From: Bacteroidales bacterium
Lineage (GTDB): Bacteria; Bacteroidota; Bacteroidia; Bacteroidales; UBA932
Reading direction: 5' to 3'
NCBI GenBank assembly: GCA_023230265.1
Contig: JALNXR010000067.1
Span: 1 to 9,192, forward strand
Length of the DNA stretch: 9,192 nt
The translations under genes and the position numbers were made by a program. Below are positions 1 through 6,591 of this stretch, piece after piece. The notes below the pieces were generated by a model that saw only the letters and a program-made list of their open reading frames with translations, did not search any database and was not told the origin of the DNA. How positions within the stretch are numbered: the stretch's first letter is position 1; each line of letters opens with the position of its first letter.

Positions 1-60
1 AGCAGGTAGAGCACAACACTTTTAATGTTGGGGTCCTGGGTTCGAGCCCCAGCTGGATCA
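1..60 (+). tRNA. tRNA-Lys (anticodon TTT), 5' end outside the window
   Basis: The 3' three quarters of a tRNA gene are visible. The anticodon stem pairs 14-18 with 26-30 around a seven-base loop (19-25) whose central bases 21-23 are TTT, the lysine anticodon. A five-base variable loop follows (31-35). The T arm pairs 36-40 with 48-52 around the loop TTCGAGC (41-47). The 3' acceptor strand is 53-59 and the discriminator base is A60. CCA is not encoded (the next bases are CAA), so it must be added after transcription. The acceptor 5' strand and part of the D arm lie before base 1. Copies of its 3' end downstream suggest the gene has served as an integration site. Confidence 0.95.
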
Positions 61-102
61 CAAAAACAGACGTCAAGCAACAGCTTGGCGTCTTTGTTTT
101 TG
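61..102 (+). terminator. Hairpin terminator of the tRNA-Lys transcript
   Basis: Bases 61-78 pair with 83-102 around the four-base loop AACA (79-82). The stem has a GC-containing top (69-78 with 83-92, one G-T pair) and, beyond a small bulge at 94-95, a run of A-T pairs that gives T-rich sequence (TTTGTTTTTG, 93-102) at the 3' side. It starts one base after the tRNA and has the form of an intrinsic terminator. The A-rich left arm means it could also act on the other strand. Confidence 0.75.
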
Positions 103-105
103 CGA

Positions 106-117
106 CCCAGCTGGTCA
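106..117 (+). repeat. tRNA-Lys 3'-end copy 1 (one-base deletion), att-like
   Basis: The twelve bases CCCAGCTGGTCA repeat the tRNA T-arm/acceptor end at 48-60 (CCCAGCTGGATCA) with one A missing. Integrative elements that use tyrosine recombinases often leave a copy of the tRNA 3' end at their far boundary, so this may be a decayed attachment site. At this length chance or local duplication is also possible. Confidence 0.4.
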
Positions 118-244
118 AGCTTGCTTGAACAAGATGGGGAGCAAAAAACAAAAGATTTTTGAGCGGAGCGAAAAAACTGTTTTTGTGTGGGTAAGTTAAA
201 AGATCCCAGGGTCCGACGAGGCAGCAATAGCTGCTGAGTCACGA

Positions 245-256
245 CAGCTGGATCAC
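245..256 (+). repeat. tRNA-Lys 3'-end copy 2 (exact 12 bases), att-like
   Basis: CAGCTGGATCAC at 245-256 is identical to bases 50-61, the acceptor end of the tRNA plus one flanking base. It is followed 12 bases later by a second copy of the CTTGCTTGAA/GATGGG tract that also follows the first tRNA-end copy. So the unit 'tRNA end plus tract' occurs twice, with different spacing. This fits repeated integration or duplication at the tRNA, with the abiE operon lying just beyond. Confidence 0.45.
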
Positions 257-568
257 CAGCGCGACAAACTTGCTTGAATGCGATGGGAATAAAAATTAAA
301 AAGAAGATAGTGTCCCCAAAAGTGTGTATAGTCTAAATCCAATCGTTTGCTTCACTGCAAAATTAGAGTATTAAATAATATTTAAAGTTTTGATTCTAAA
401 AAGTTAAAGATTGGATATTTGATACGGTACAAAAAATCATTGAGTATACCCGAACCTCCCAAATTTGCTACTAACTATTTTACAGCTATTTAGCTTTTTG
501 AGCAATAATTTACTATTGTATAATATGGCATTTTTTGTAGGTTATGAATTAAAAGTTTATATTTACAT

Positions 569-591
569 ACCACTACGATTTATGTAGTGGT
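569..591 (+). promoter_or_regulatory. 23-bp inverted repeat, likely AbiEi operator
   Basis: A perfect inverted repeat has arms ACCACTAC (569-576) and GTAGTGGT (584-591) separated by seven bases, 23 bp in all. It ends 15 bases before the abiEi ATG. The studied streptococcal AbiEi binds 23-bp inverted repeats in front of its operon and represses it, so position and size match a negative autoregulation site. TTTG at 591-594 could be part of a Bacteroidota -7 element (consensus TAnnTTTG), although the preceding TA is not at the consensus distance. If it is used, transcription would begin only a few bases before the ATG and the operator would cover the promoter. Only one copy is seen here, whereas the streptococcal locus has two. 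Confidence 0.6.
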
Positions 592-606
592 TTGCAAATA
601 TACAAC

Positions 607-1422
607 ATGAATAACTTAATAGAAAAGAATAAGTTTGCTAATTGGGACAAATTCTTTGTAGAACTGCAATCACAAGGCCGTTACACCTTTGCTTTTGATG
701 AGTTGCGCAGACGGTTTGATTTATCGGAAGAAACGCTTTTACAAGGATTGTACAGGTATAAGGTTAAGAAGCAGATAGCACAAATCCGTAAGGGTTTTTA
801 CGCTATTATTTCGCCTGCATATTCAAAGCAAGGAATGTTGCCGCCATATTTGTTTATCGACGATTTAATGAAATCGCTAAATAAGCCATATTATGTGGCA
901 TTACTATCCGCAGCGGCTTTGCATGGCGCAGCACATCAACAGCCCATGGAGTATTTTGTAATAGCGCAAACCCCTGCTCCAAGAAACATTAACAGTAAGA
1001 AGTTGAAAATTTTGTTTTTCTCGAAAAACAATTGGGAACAGGATGATATTCTACAAAAGACAACCAATGCAGGCTACATCAATGTTGCTTCACCCGAATT
1101 GACGGCACTTGATTTATTGGCTTATAACAAAAAAATTGGACTAAATCGAGCGACAACCGTATTGCAGGAATTGGCGCAAGCCATGAAAGTATCTGCGCTT
1201 TCAAGAACTGCCAAACGATTCCCAAGCACGCCGGTCATTCAACGCTTAGGCTACATTTTTGATAAAGTATTAGGTGAAGAAAAGTTGGCCGAATCATTGT
1301 TGAAAATTTTAAATAGTAGAACCGTTGTCCCGGTCTTGCTATCTGTTCAAAAAGAGAAACAAGGCGAGACAGATGAAATATGGAAAGTAATTAAAAATAT
1401 GGAAGTAGAAAGCGATTTATGA
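607..1422 (+). CDS. abiEi: AbiEi family antitoxin / transcriptional repressor
   Basis: This is the antitoxin half of the AbiE type IV toxin-antitoxin system, 271 residues from ATG 607. An in-frame TTG at 592 would add five residues but overlaps the operator, so ATG 607 is preferred. Residues about 10-70 form the winged-helix N-terminal region (F..LQSQGRYTFAFDEL, ending in IRKGFYAI). The conserved core follows: LPPYLFIDDLM (78-88), then PYYVALLSAAALHGAAHQQP (94-113), the signature of the AbiEi_3-type family. The basic C-terminal half, with ASPELTALDLL (161-171), is typical of the family. In this family the protein represses its operon and counters the toxin without forming a stable complex with it. 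The stop overlaps the abiEii start (ATGA), so translation is coupled. Family assignment is confident; the autoregulation is inferred. Confidence 0.93.
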   Translation: MNNLIEKNKFANWDKFFVELQSQGRYTFAFDELRRRFDLSEETLLQGLYRYKVKKQIAQIRKGFYAIISPAYSKQGMLPPYLFIDDLMKSLNKPYYVALLSAAALHGAAHQQPMEYFVIAQTPAPRNINSKKLKILFFSKNNWEQDDILQKTTNAGYINVASPELTALDLLAYNKKIGLNRATTVLQELAQAMKVSALSRTAKRFPSTPVIQRLGYIFDKVLGEEKLAESLLKILNSRTVVPVLLSVQKEKQGETDEIWKVIKNMEVESDL

Positions 1423-2210
1423 TACCACAACGATACTTGGAAGAATGGAAAACGCAAGCCCCTTGGCCTACCAATGCACAAGTCGAACAAGATTTAATCA
1501 TTACAAGGGCACTGGTCGAAATATTTTCCGATGATTTATTGAAAAACGCATTGGCTTTTCGTGGTGGAACAGCCTTGCATAAGTTGTATTTGCAGCCACA
1601 AGCGCGCTATTCCGAAGACATTGATTTGGTGCAAATCAATTCTGGGCCAATCAACCCTATACTCAAACATATCCGTGAGCGGCTGTCGTTTCTCGGGACA
1701 AAACGGACAGTAAAGCAACATATTCACAACAATACCATAATTTACCGTTTTGAAACAAGCACGCTGCCCGTAATCAATATGCGGTTGAAAATAGAAATTA
1801 ATACACGTGAACATTTTCATGTGTTAGGTTTAAAACAAATTCCTTACAAAGTAGAAAACGGTTGGTTTTCCGCTGAATGTTTGCTGACGGGGTACGAATT
1901 GGAAGAACTCTTGGGCACAAAACTACGCGCTTTGTATCAACGCCGAAAAGGTCGCGATTTATTCGATTTATACTGGGCTTTGAGAAACCAACAAGTCGAT
2001 ATTGAAAAACTTATACATTGTTACAAGACCTACATACAGTCTTCGGTTGACAAACCGCCTACACAAAAACAATTCCTTATTAATATGGCAGAAAAAATGA
2101 CTGACCGCGAATTTTTAGATGATATTCATTTTATCCTCAAGCCGGGCACTGAATATACCAATGAGGATGCTTGGGAAATGGTGAGGAGAGAAATAATTGA
2201 AAAAATTTAG
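1419..2210 (+). CDS. abiEii: AbiEii/AbiGii-type nucleotidyltransferase toxin
   Basis: This is the toxin half of the AbiE pair, 263 residues, starting at an ATG that overlaps the abiEi stop by four bases. The four conserved motifs of the DUF1814/AbiEii nucleotidyltransferase family are all present: FRGGTALHK (47-55), RYSEDIDL (63-70) with the acidic metal-binding pair, KIEINTRE (124-131), and TKLRALYQRRKGRDLFDLYW (167-186) with the invariant Lys and Asp. Nothing is truncated, so it should be active. Characterised relatives bind GTP and cause reversible growth arrest, and related mycobacterial MenT toxins transfer nucleotides to tRNA acceptor ends; the target here is unknown. The operon is a phage-defence module of the abortive-infection type, and its place next to a tRNA gene suits a mobile defence cargo. 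Confidence 0.94.
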   Translation: MIPQRYLEEWKTQAPWPTNAQVEQDLIITRALVEIFSDDLLKNALAFRGGTALHKLYLQPQARYSEDIDLVQINSGPINPILKHIRERLSFLGTKRTVKQHIHNNTIIYRFETSTLPVINMRLKIEINTREHFHVLGLKQIPYKVENGWFSAECLLTGYELEELLGTKLRALYQRRKGRDLFDLYWALRNQQVDIEKLIHCYKTYIQSSVDKPPTQKQFLINMAEKMTDREFLDDIHFILKPGTEYTNEDAWEMVRREIIEKI

Positions 2211-2215
2211 AAATT

Positions 2216-2317
2216 ATGGACAAAAACAGCCGAATAACATCCAATGCCCCGGAATCGAAAGCATGTGACGATTTTCATGTTATTTTAGGTATTGAATCCA
2301 CGAAAAAACAACAATAA
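2216..2317 (+). CDS. Possible 33-residue small ORF after abiEii, unrecognised
   Basis: A short frame opens at ATG 2216, five bases after the abiEii stop, and closes at TAA 2315-2317. It starts MDKNSRITSNAPESK and has one Cys, and I recognise no family. The tight spacing would suit a third cistron or the front end of a gene whose remainder was lost. A chance frame of 33 codons in AT-rich sequence is equally likely. No terminator with a clear GC stem and T-run was found between here and the convergent gene ending at 2359; the only inverted repeat noted is weak (8 bp, 2233-2240 with 2277-2284). Confidence 0.2.
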   Translation: MDKNSRITSNAPESKACDDFHVILGIESTKKQQ

Positions 2318-2358
2318 TTTCTGTAACCAAATCATGACCTAATGAAATGTTGAAACAT

Positions 2359-5226
2359 TCACTCTGCCGTTATCCCGCCATCATTTAGCTTGATATTTTT
2401 GGGTTGTTTTAGGTCTGTGTTTGACTTAAATAATCTGTAGGCCAGGTTTATAGTAAAGTAACGGCCGTAATTAAAACTACGGTTGGTAATAATATAGTTA
2501 TCAATAACACTCCTGCTAAAGCCAGTATCTTTGTTGAGAATGTCATATGCAGCAACGCTCATCTCCATTCTTCCTTTTAAAAGCTTAAATCCCAGCAATG
2601 CATTTAAAATATGGTACTGGCTGACCGGCCTATCTGCCAGTAGTCCTTTATTGGTGTTGAAAGAATAATTGGTATTAAGAATAATCTTTTTTAGTATATG
2701 GAGCTCTGTCTGTGCAGTACCGGAGATGTTCAACGCTTTATCTTTCTGCATAACAGTATTTTCTGTGTAGTTATATCCTATATAACCCCCAAATGTAATC
2801 CTGAAGATCCTGGAAAAGTTGCTGGAGAGTCTAAGGCTGACAGAAGGAGAATATAACTCCCTTACTACAAGGCTCTCCTGGATGAAGGACGGGTCTTTAA
2901 TATACATAAATGAGGACATGATATCAACATTGCTTTTTATCAATTTTATTTGCCTGCTATAGGATGCCGATATATCGCCTGAAAATGTGCCGTCGAGATT
3001 CTCATAGCTGTTGAGAGTGCTCTGCTCCCTGGCAACATAACCACCCCACCCGGGAAGCATTGTATCCTCAGTAAAAAATCTGGATTTTCGCGCAATTTTA
3101 TCATTGACAAAATTAAGAGTGCAACGCAGTGTAAAGAGGCTGAAATCTTTTCCGTAATAATATGTTGAGAGATGGATATTGTGAGAATAGCTTTGCTTCA
3201 GGTCCGGATTGCCTGCAGCCAGCTGGTATGGATTCTGTGTGTCCAGGTAATCACGCCATTGCTCCAGAGACGGCAATATGACATTTGTGCTATAGGAGAA
3301 TTGAATATTATCCATCCCGGATGCTGAAAAAAATCTGCTGATTTGGAATGATGGAAGTACTGCCGTTTGTCTCCGGTTGTAACTTTGGCGATCCGGAAAA
3401 AGCTCATCACGGCATATGTCAGAAGAGGTAAGTGCAAGAGCAAGTTTCAATGCAGTTTTTCCTTCTGACAAAGAAAGATTAAGGGTGGCCGAACCTTTAT
3501 GGGTATAGTGATTGTTTGTATAGTTAAAGGTTCTTACTGAATCAGTGAAATGTCCGTTGTCATCGGTTACATCTGTTACATATCGCCTGCGGCTCTCATT
3601 TACTTTGTTGAACGAATACTCAAAGGAAAAATACTTTCCTCTTTTCGCCGAAGATAGCCAATATAATACGGATCCGTTGGCATTACAACTCCTGCTCAAA
3701 CCAACCGGACCCGATTCAACACTCTTTTCAATCCCAACAGAAGCAAGAGAATCTATTTTAATTCCGGACCCGTCGCTTCTGTTTCTGTCAAAATTCACAG
3801 AACCAGAAATGATCACCCTTTTCCATGCTGAATGGAGACTCAATATATGCTTTTGCCCAGAATTATCAGATAAGTTGTCATATATCGAACTATTATTGAT
3901 TGTATTACTGTTCAGGGAACTCATCCCGTATCTGTTGAAACTGTTATTGTTCTCTCTTTTTTGAAACTGATTGGAAAAACCGACAGATACTTTGTTAATT
4001 TTAAAATTCAGATTCAGAATGGCATTATGTGCCGAGAATATACTGTTTTTTTGTACAGAATCTGAGTATTCCCTTGAAGAGTACATATCAGAGGGTAAAT
4101 ATATCCTGTGAGAAGTGTTATTATCCTCTGAACTGGAATTATCGAATTTATAACCGGCTTTTAGCCTGATATTGTCCAGAAAAGCAAGGTTCTCCCAGGT
4201 TTTCTCAACTCCAAGATCAACAAAGTTCCTTTCACCATACACACGGGAGGAGGCAGGTGAAAGAATATCACTCGTCTTGTTGGATTTACGGTTAATATTA
4301 TTTGAAAAAACATTGGCAGAGAGCAATAATTGTTCAGAAAAGAAATTGGCTGTTACACCTGCTGCATAACGCTCCCTTTTTTCCCCCGCAATATCACGCC
4401 CGCCACTAAGCAATGCATGTGCCGTAGTTGCACTGAATATTGGATTTTTTGTCTTAATATCCAGCACTCTGACCTTCTCCTGATCACTAACCTTCTCCCC
4501 AGGTTCGACAACTTTATTCTCCTCATAAGTGTCAATAGATACAACCTCAGTAGCCGGGATATTTTCAAGAGCAGAGAGGGTATTGCGTCCGAATATCATA
4601 CGGCTGTTCACATAGGTCCGCGCAATTTTCTTACCCAGAAAGCTGATGCCAGACTCTTTTATTATGACACCCGGCATCTGCTTTAGAATTTCAAGGGCTA
4701 CATCTCCTTCCAGCAACTTAACAGCAGCAGCATTGAATTTTAGAGTATCTCCGGATCTGATTACAAGAGGAATAGAGCCTTTTACTGTCACAGCTCCCAG
4801 TACATTATCCTTAATTTTAAGCTTTATGTCAATAAAGGTTTTTTTACCGATCTCTACATCAGTTGCCTTTGTCTCAAAACTGACATGCATCACCGTCACA
4901 TTCCCTTTTCCCTGTGGTATATTATTGAAAGTAAAAGCATTGTTGTAAGAGACAGTGTACAGAGTATCTTTTCCTACTATAAGCTTAACGACAGATCCGT
5001 CTGTACTAATACCGGGATCACCCTGGTTTGCCATTGCAGAGAGCCAGCCCATCAGGTTCCCGGATTTGTCACGGTCTGATCTGTTTTGGATGGATTTGTC
5101 CTGTTCTGAATTGTCCTGTTCTGATTTAGGCTGATCAGATTTATCCTGACCAGATTTAATTTGGCCGGTTGAAGTGTTAGCTGCAATAAACAAAAATAGA
5201 AGAAGAAACGGGAAAAAACGTCCCAT
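2359..5226 (-). CDS. TonB-receptor-like outer-membrane beta-barrel protein
   Basis: A 955-residue outer-membrane protein of the OMP_b-brl_3 type. Residues 1-21 are a signal peptide (hydrophobic FFPFLLLFLFIAA), with predicted cleavage before Gln22. A run of hydrophilic pentapeptide repeats follows (about 24-57). Residues about 75-140 form a carboxypeptidase-regulatory-like beta-sandwich domain (VVKLIVGKDTLY to FIDIKLKI). About 155-260 is a plug-like domain (GDTLKF, ALEILKQMPGV, ARTYVNSRMIFG). From about 265 the protein shows alternating amphipathic beta-strands with Asn/Ser-rich turns up to the aromatic YRLF strand end (about 931-934), then a 21-residue tail. I see no clear TonB box and no SusC signature, so whether it transports a substrate is open. 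It is the last gene of the minus-strand block, 171 bp after the hydrolase gene, with a long hairpin and a T-run between them, so it may have its own promoter. Confidence 0.85.
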   Translation of the reverse strand: MGRFFPFLLLFLFIAANTSTGQIKSGQDKSDQPKSEQDNSEQDKSIQNRSDRDKSGNLMGWLSAMANQGDPGISTDGSVVKLIVGKDTLYTVSYNNAFTFNNIPQGKGNVTVMHVSFETKATDVEIGKKTFIDIKLKIKDNVLGAVTVKGSIPLVIRSGDTLKFNAAAVKLLEGDVALEILKQMPGVIIKESGISFLGKKIARTYVNSRMIFGRNTLSALENIPATEVVSIDTYEENKVVEPGEKVSDQEKVRVLDIKTKNPIFSATTAHALLSGGRDIAGEKRERYAAGVTANFFSEQLLLSANVFSNNINRKSNKTSDILSPASSRVYGERNFVDLGVEKTWENLAFLDNIRLKAGYKFDNSSSEDNNTSHRIYLPSDMYSSREYSDSVQKNSIFSAHNAILNLNFKINKVSVGFSNQFQKRENNNSFNRYGMSSLNSNTINNSSIYDNLSDNSGQKHILSLHSAWKRVIISGSVNFDRNRSDGSGIKIDSLASVGIEKSVESGPVGLSRSCNANGSVLYWLSSAKRGKYFSFEYSFNKVNESRRRYVTDVTDDNGHFTDSVRTFNYTNNHYTHKGSATLNLSLSEGKTALKLALALTSSDICRDELFPDRQSYNRRQTAVLPSFQISRFFSASGMDNIQFSYSTNVILPSLEQWRDYLDTQNPYQLAAGNPDLKQSYSHNIHLSTYYYGKDFSLFTLRCTLNFVNDKIARKSRFFTEDTMLPGWGGYVAREQSTLNSYENLDGTFSGDISASYSRQIKLIKSNVDIMSSFMYIKDPSFIQESLVVRELYSPSVSLRLSSNFSRIFRITFGGYIGYNYTENTVMQKDKALNISGTAQTELHILKKIILNTNYSFNTNKGLLADRPVSQYHILNALLGFKLLKGRMEMSVAAYDILNKDTGFSRSVIDNYIITNRSFNYGRYFTINLAYRLFKSNTDLKQPKNIKLNDGGITAE
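5056..5157 (-). repeat. 15-bp in-frame tandem repeat, about 7 pentapeptide units
   Basis: Residues 24-57 of the barrel protein are degenerate five-residue units with consensus K-S-(E/D)-Q-D. On the plus strand the DNA repeats as GATTTGTCCTGTTCT-like 15-mers, several of them differing by only a few bases (compare 5091-5105 with 5106-5120). The segment starts two residues after the predicted mature N-terminus and links it to the first folded domain. The 15-bp period keeps the frame, so gain or loss of units would change only linker length. Confidence 0.85.
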
Positions 5227-5267
5227 CTTGCCAAGTTTTTTGTAAGTTATAAAAAAAATAATTTCAA

Positions 5268-5386
5268 CGACGAAGATTTTGTCATTGAACAGATTATTAA
5301 CCTATTACAAGACATAAACTTTTGATAATCAAAAGTTTATGTCTTGTAATGCTATGAATGTCAGGCTAATGACAAAATCTTCGTCG
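5268..5386 (-). terminator. 119-bp nested hairpin, probable terminator after the hydrolase gene
   Basis: Two perfect inverted repeats are nested. The outer arms 5268-5286 and 5368-5386 are 19 bp each (CGACGAAG at the left edge, CTTCGTCG at the right). The inner arms 5304-5326 and 5328-5350 are 23 bp each around one central base. The 17-base segments between them (5287-5303 and 5351-5367) do not pair, leaving an internal loop. In the minus-strand RNA the structure begins 11 bases after the hydrolase stop codon and is followed by a T-rich run (complement of 5250-5260), so it can act as a terminator before the barrel gene. It could instead be a small inverted-repeat mobile element; no target duplication was seen at its edges. 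Confidence 0.7.
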
Positions 5387-5397
5387 ATAAAATCCCA

Positions 5398-6591
5398 CTA
5401 CAATCTCTGAATCCACTCAGAAATTATCTCCAATGCGACCGGAGAAAACCTCTTTTCTGCCTGAGGTTGATCCTTAGGTTGACCTTGAACCTCTGAAGTC
5501 TCCGTCCCGGGTTCCTGAAAGAGATGGTTAAGTCCGGGCAGAACTACGATCTTTACATCATAATTGGCTCCCATATTGGAGTATTTTACCCAGTTATAAA
5601 GATTCTCCCTGCAGGCTACCATAAGATCCTTGTCTCCGTTAAGAGCCAGAATTGGAATGTGGATCTTTGAAAGATAATCAGCAGGATCATATTTTATAAA
5701 AAACCTGTACCAGGCACTTTGTGCTTGATTTACATAACTATATACAGGGAATCTGAAATGGTCGAACTCCTTATTTAATGTTTTGAAGAATTCGTCGTCT
5801 TTCTTCTTCCAGGAGTTGTATGTCTCATTGAGAATTACCCCGAGACTGTCCGAGTCTGCATTTTCGTAAACGGTCCTGAACATAAGTTCATTTATCTCAT
5901 TCGATCGTTTCTTGTCATGGTCGGGGATATTGGCTGCATTCACGATATCTGCATTTTGAGTGATAAGGGCATCCAAACCATTCATTGCAAGGCCCGCAAT
6001 GCTCACAATAAAAGCCACATCCTTAGATTTTGATGCAGCAATTGAAGCAACCGCCCCACCTTCACTATGGCCTATCAAACCAATTTTTGAGGGATCTACC
6101 TCCTTTCTTGTTTTAAGGAATTGTATTGCAGCAAGGATATCCTCTGCAAAATCACCTGTTGTAGACTCTTCATAAATACCAGAGGTCTCTCCCACTCCCC
6201 GGTCATCTATCCTGAGAGTTGCTATACCCAGACGGGAGAGATGATCAGCAATTGTAAGAAACATCTTGTAGTCCTTACCCATCGTTCCATCCCTGTCCTG
6301 CTTTCCTGTGCCGGAGACAAATATAACTGCAGGTGAACCAATTTTTCCGGAAGGAACAGTCAATGTTGCCCCGAACTGCAAGTTCTGATTTCCTCCGCAG
6401 TAGATTACATTTTCTGATTTGTATGCTGATGCAGATTCCTGCTGCACTGGTGCCTGCCGTACTGACTCCTGTTGCACTGGCTCCTGCTGCACTGACTCCT
6501 GTGCAAACGCTGAAATACTAAACCAGATCGGAATCAGTAGCAGCAGTGCTTTGATCTTTAATTGCACGGATAGAAAAATTTTACTTTCCAT
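5398..6591 (-). CDS. Secreted alpha/beta hydrolase (serine esterase/peptidase type)
   Basis: A 397-residue hydrolase from ATG 6591; an in-frame GTG at 6597 would add two residues. A signal peptide covers about 1-30, ending AFA before Gln31, and five pentapeptide repeats fill 31-55. The alpha/beta-hydrolase fold follows: strand and oxyanion region VIFVSGTGKQDRDG (about 89-102), LRIDDRGVGETSG (126-138), and the nucleophile elbow GHSEGG (174-179) with Ser176. After a helical lid region (about 205-300) come NGDKDLMV, with Asp322 as the likely acid, and GLNHLF, with His356 as the catalytic base. The order and motifs match bacterial dienelactone-hydrolase/prolyl-oligopeptidase-like esterases of the periplasm; the substrate cannot be predicted. 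A Gln/Pro/Glu-rich insert (about 360-379) follows the catalytic His. It lies 89 bp after the thioredoxin gene, across a repeat array that reaches its start codon. Confidence 0.88.
   Translation of the reverse strand: MESKIFLSVQLKIKALLLLIPIWFSISAFAQESVQQEPVQQESVRQAPVQQESASAYKSENVIYCGGNQNLQFGATLTVPSGKIGSPAVIFVSGTGKQDRDGTMGKDYKMFLTIADHLSRLGIATLRIDDRGVGETSGIYEESTTGDFAEDILAAIQFLKTRKEVDPSKIGLIGHSEGGAVASIAASKSKDVAFIVSIAGLAMNGLDALITQNADIVNAANIPDHDKKRSNEINELMFRTVYENADSDSLGVILNETYNSWKKKDDEFFKTLNKEFDHFRFPVYSYVNQAQSAWYRFFIKYDPADYLSKIHIPILALNGDKDLMVACRENLYNWVKYSNMGANYDVKIVVLPGLNHLFQEPGTETSEVQGQPKDQPQAEKRFSPVALEIISEWIQRL
6427..6501 (-). repeat. 15-bp in-frame tandem repeat, 5 pentapeptide units
   Basis: Five units of consensus Q-E-S-V-Q occupy residues 31-55 of the hydrolase, exactly at the predicted mature N-terminus. 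On the plus strand the units read GACTCCTGCTGCACT with few changes, which points to recent tandem duplication rather than selection on the protein alone. The period is 15 bp as in the neighbouring barrel gene, but the sequence is unrelated to that repeat. Confidence 0.9.

Larger units (their letters stand above)
103..568. other. Gene-free tract with degenerate tRNA-end copies, possible integration scar
   Basis: No credible gene is seen here; the longest plus-strand ATG reading frame noticed is about 20 codons (525-587). The first part (103-300) holds two short copies of the tRNA 3' end (106-117 and 245-256) and an imperfect duplication, in which CTTGCTTGAA plus GATGGG recurs at 120-138 and 269-287. 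A small hairpin, GCAGC with GCTGC, lies near 221-234. From 300 to 568 the sequence is AT-rich, and no clear structure was recognised before the AbiE operator. The tract probably mixes remnants of past integration at the tRNA with the upstream region of the abiE operon; this is inference. Confidence 0.5.

Noticed and set aside
309..329. GTGTCCCCAAAAGTGTGTA-like stretch resembling ends of some insertion sequences
   Set aside because: There is no transposase fragment, matching inverted partner or target duplication in the window; the likeness is from memory and too short to support a mobile element.
525..587. 20-codon frame upstream of abiEi
   Set aside because: It is very short, runs into the operator palindrome, and has no support beyond an ATG and a stop.
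592..606. TTG at 592 as the start of abiEi
   Set aside because: It would put the first codon on the edge of the operator repeat and add five residues that are not part of the recognisable domain; ATG 607 is the simpler start.
1536..1820. 94-codon minus-strand frame inside abiEii
   Set aside because: The plus strand carries all four nucleotidyltransferase motifs over the same bases, so this frame is a shadow.
3545..3964. 139-codon plus-strand frame
   Set aside because: It lies wholly inside the barrel gene on the other strand, has no family signature, and its composition is what antisense of beta-strand codons gives.
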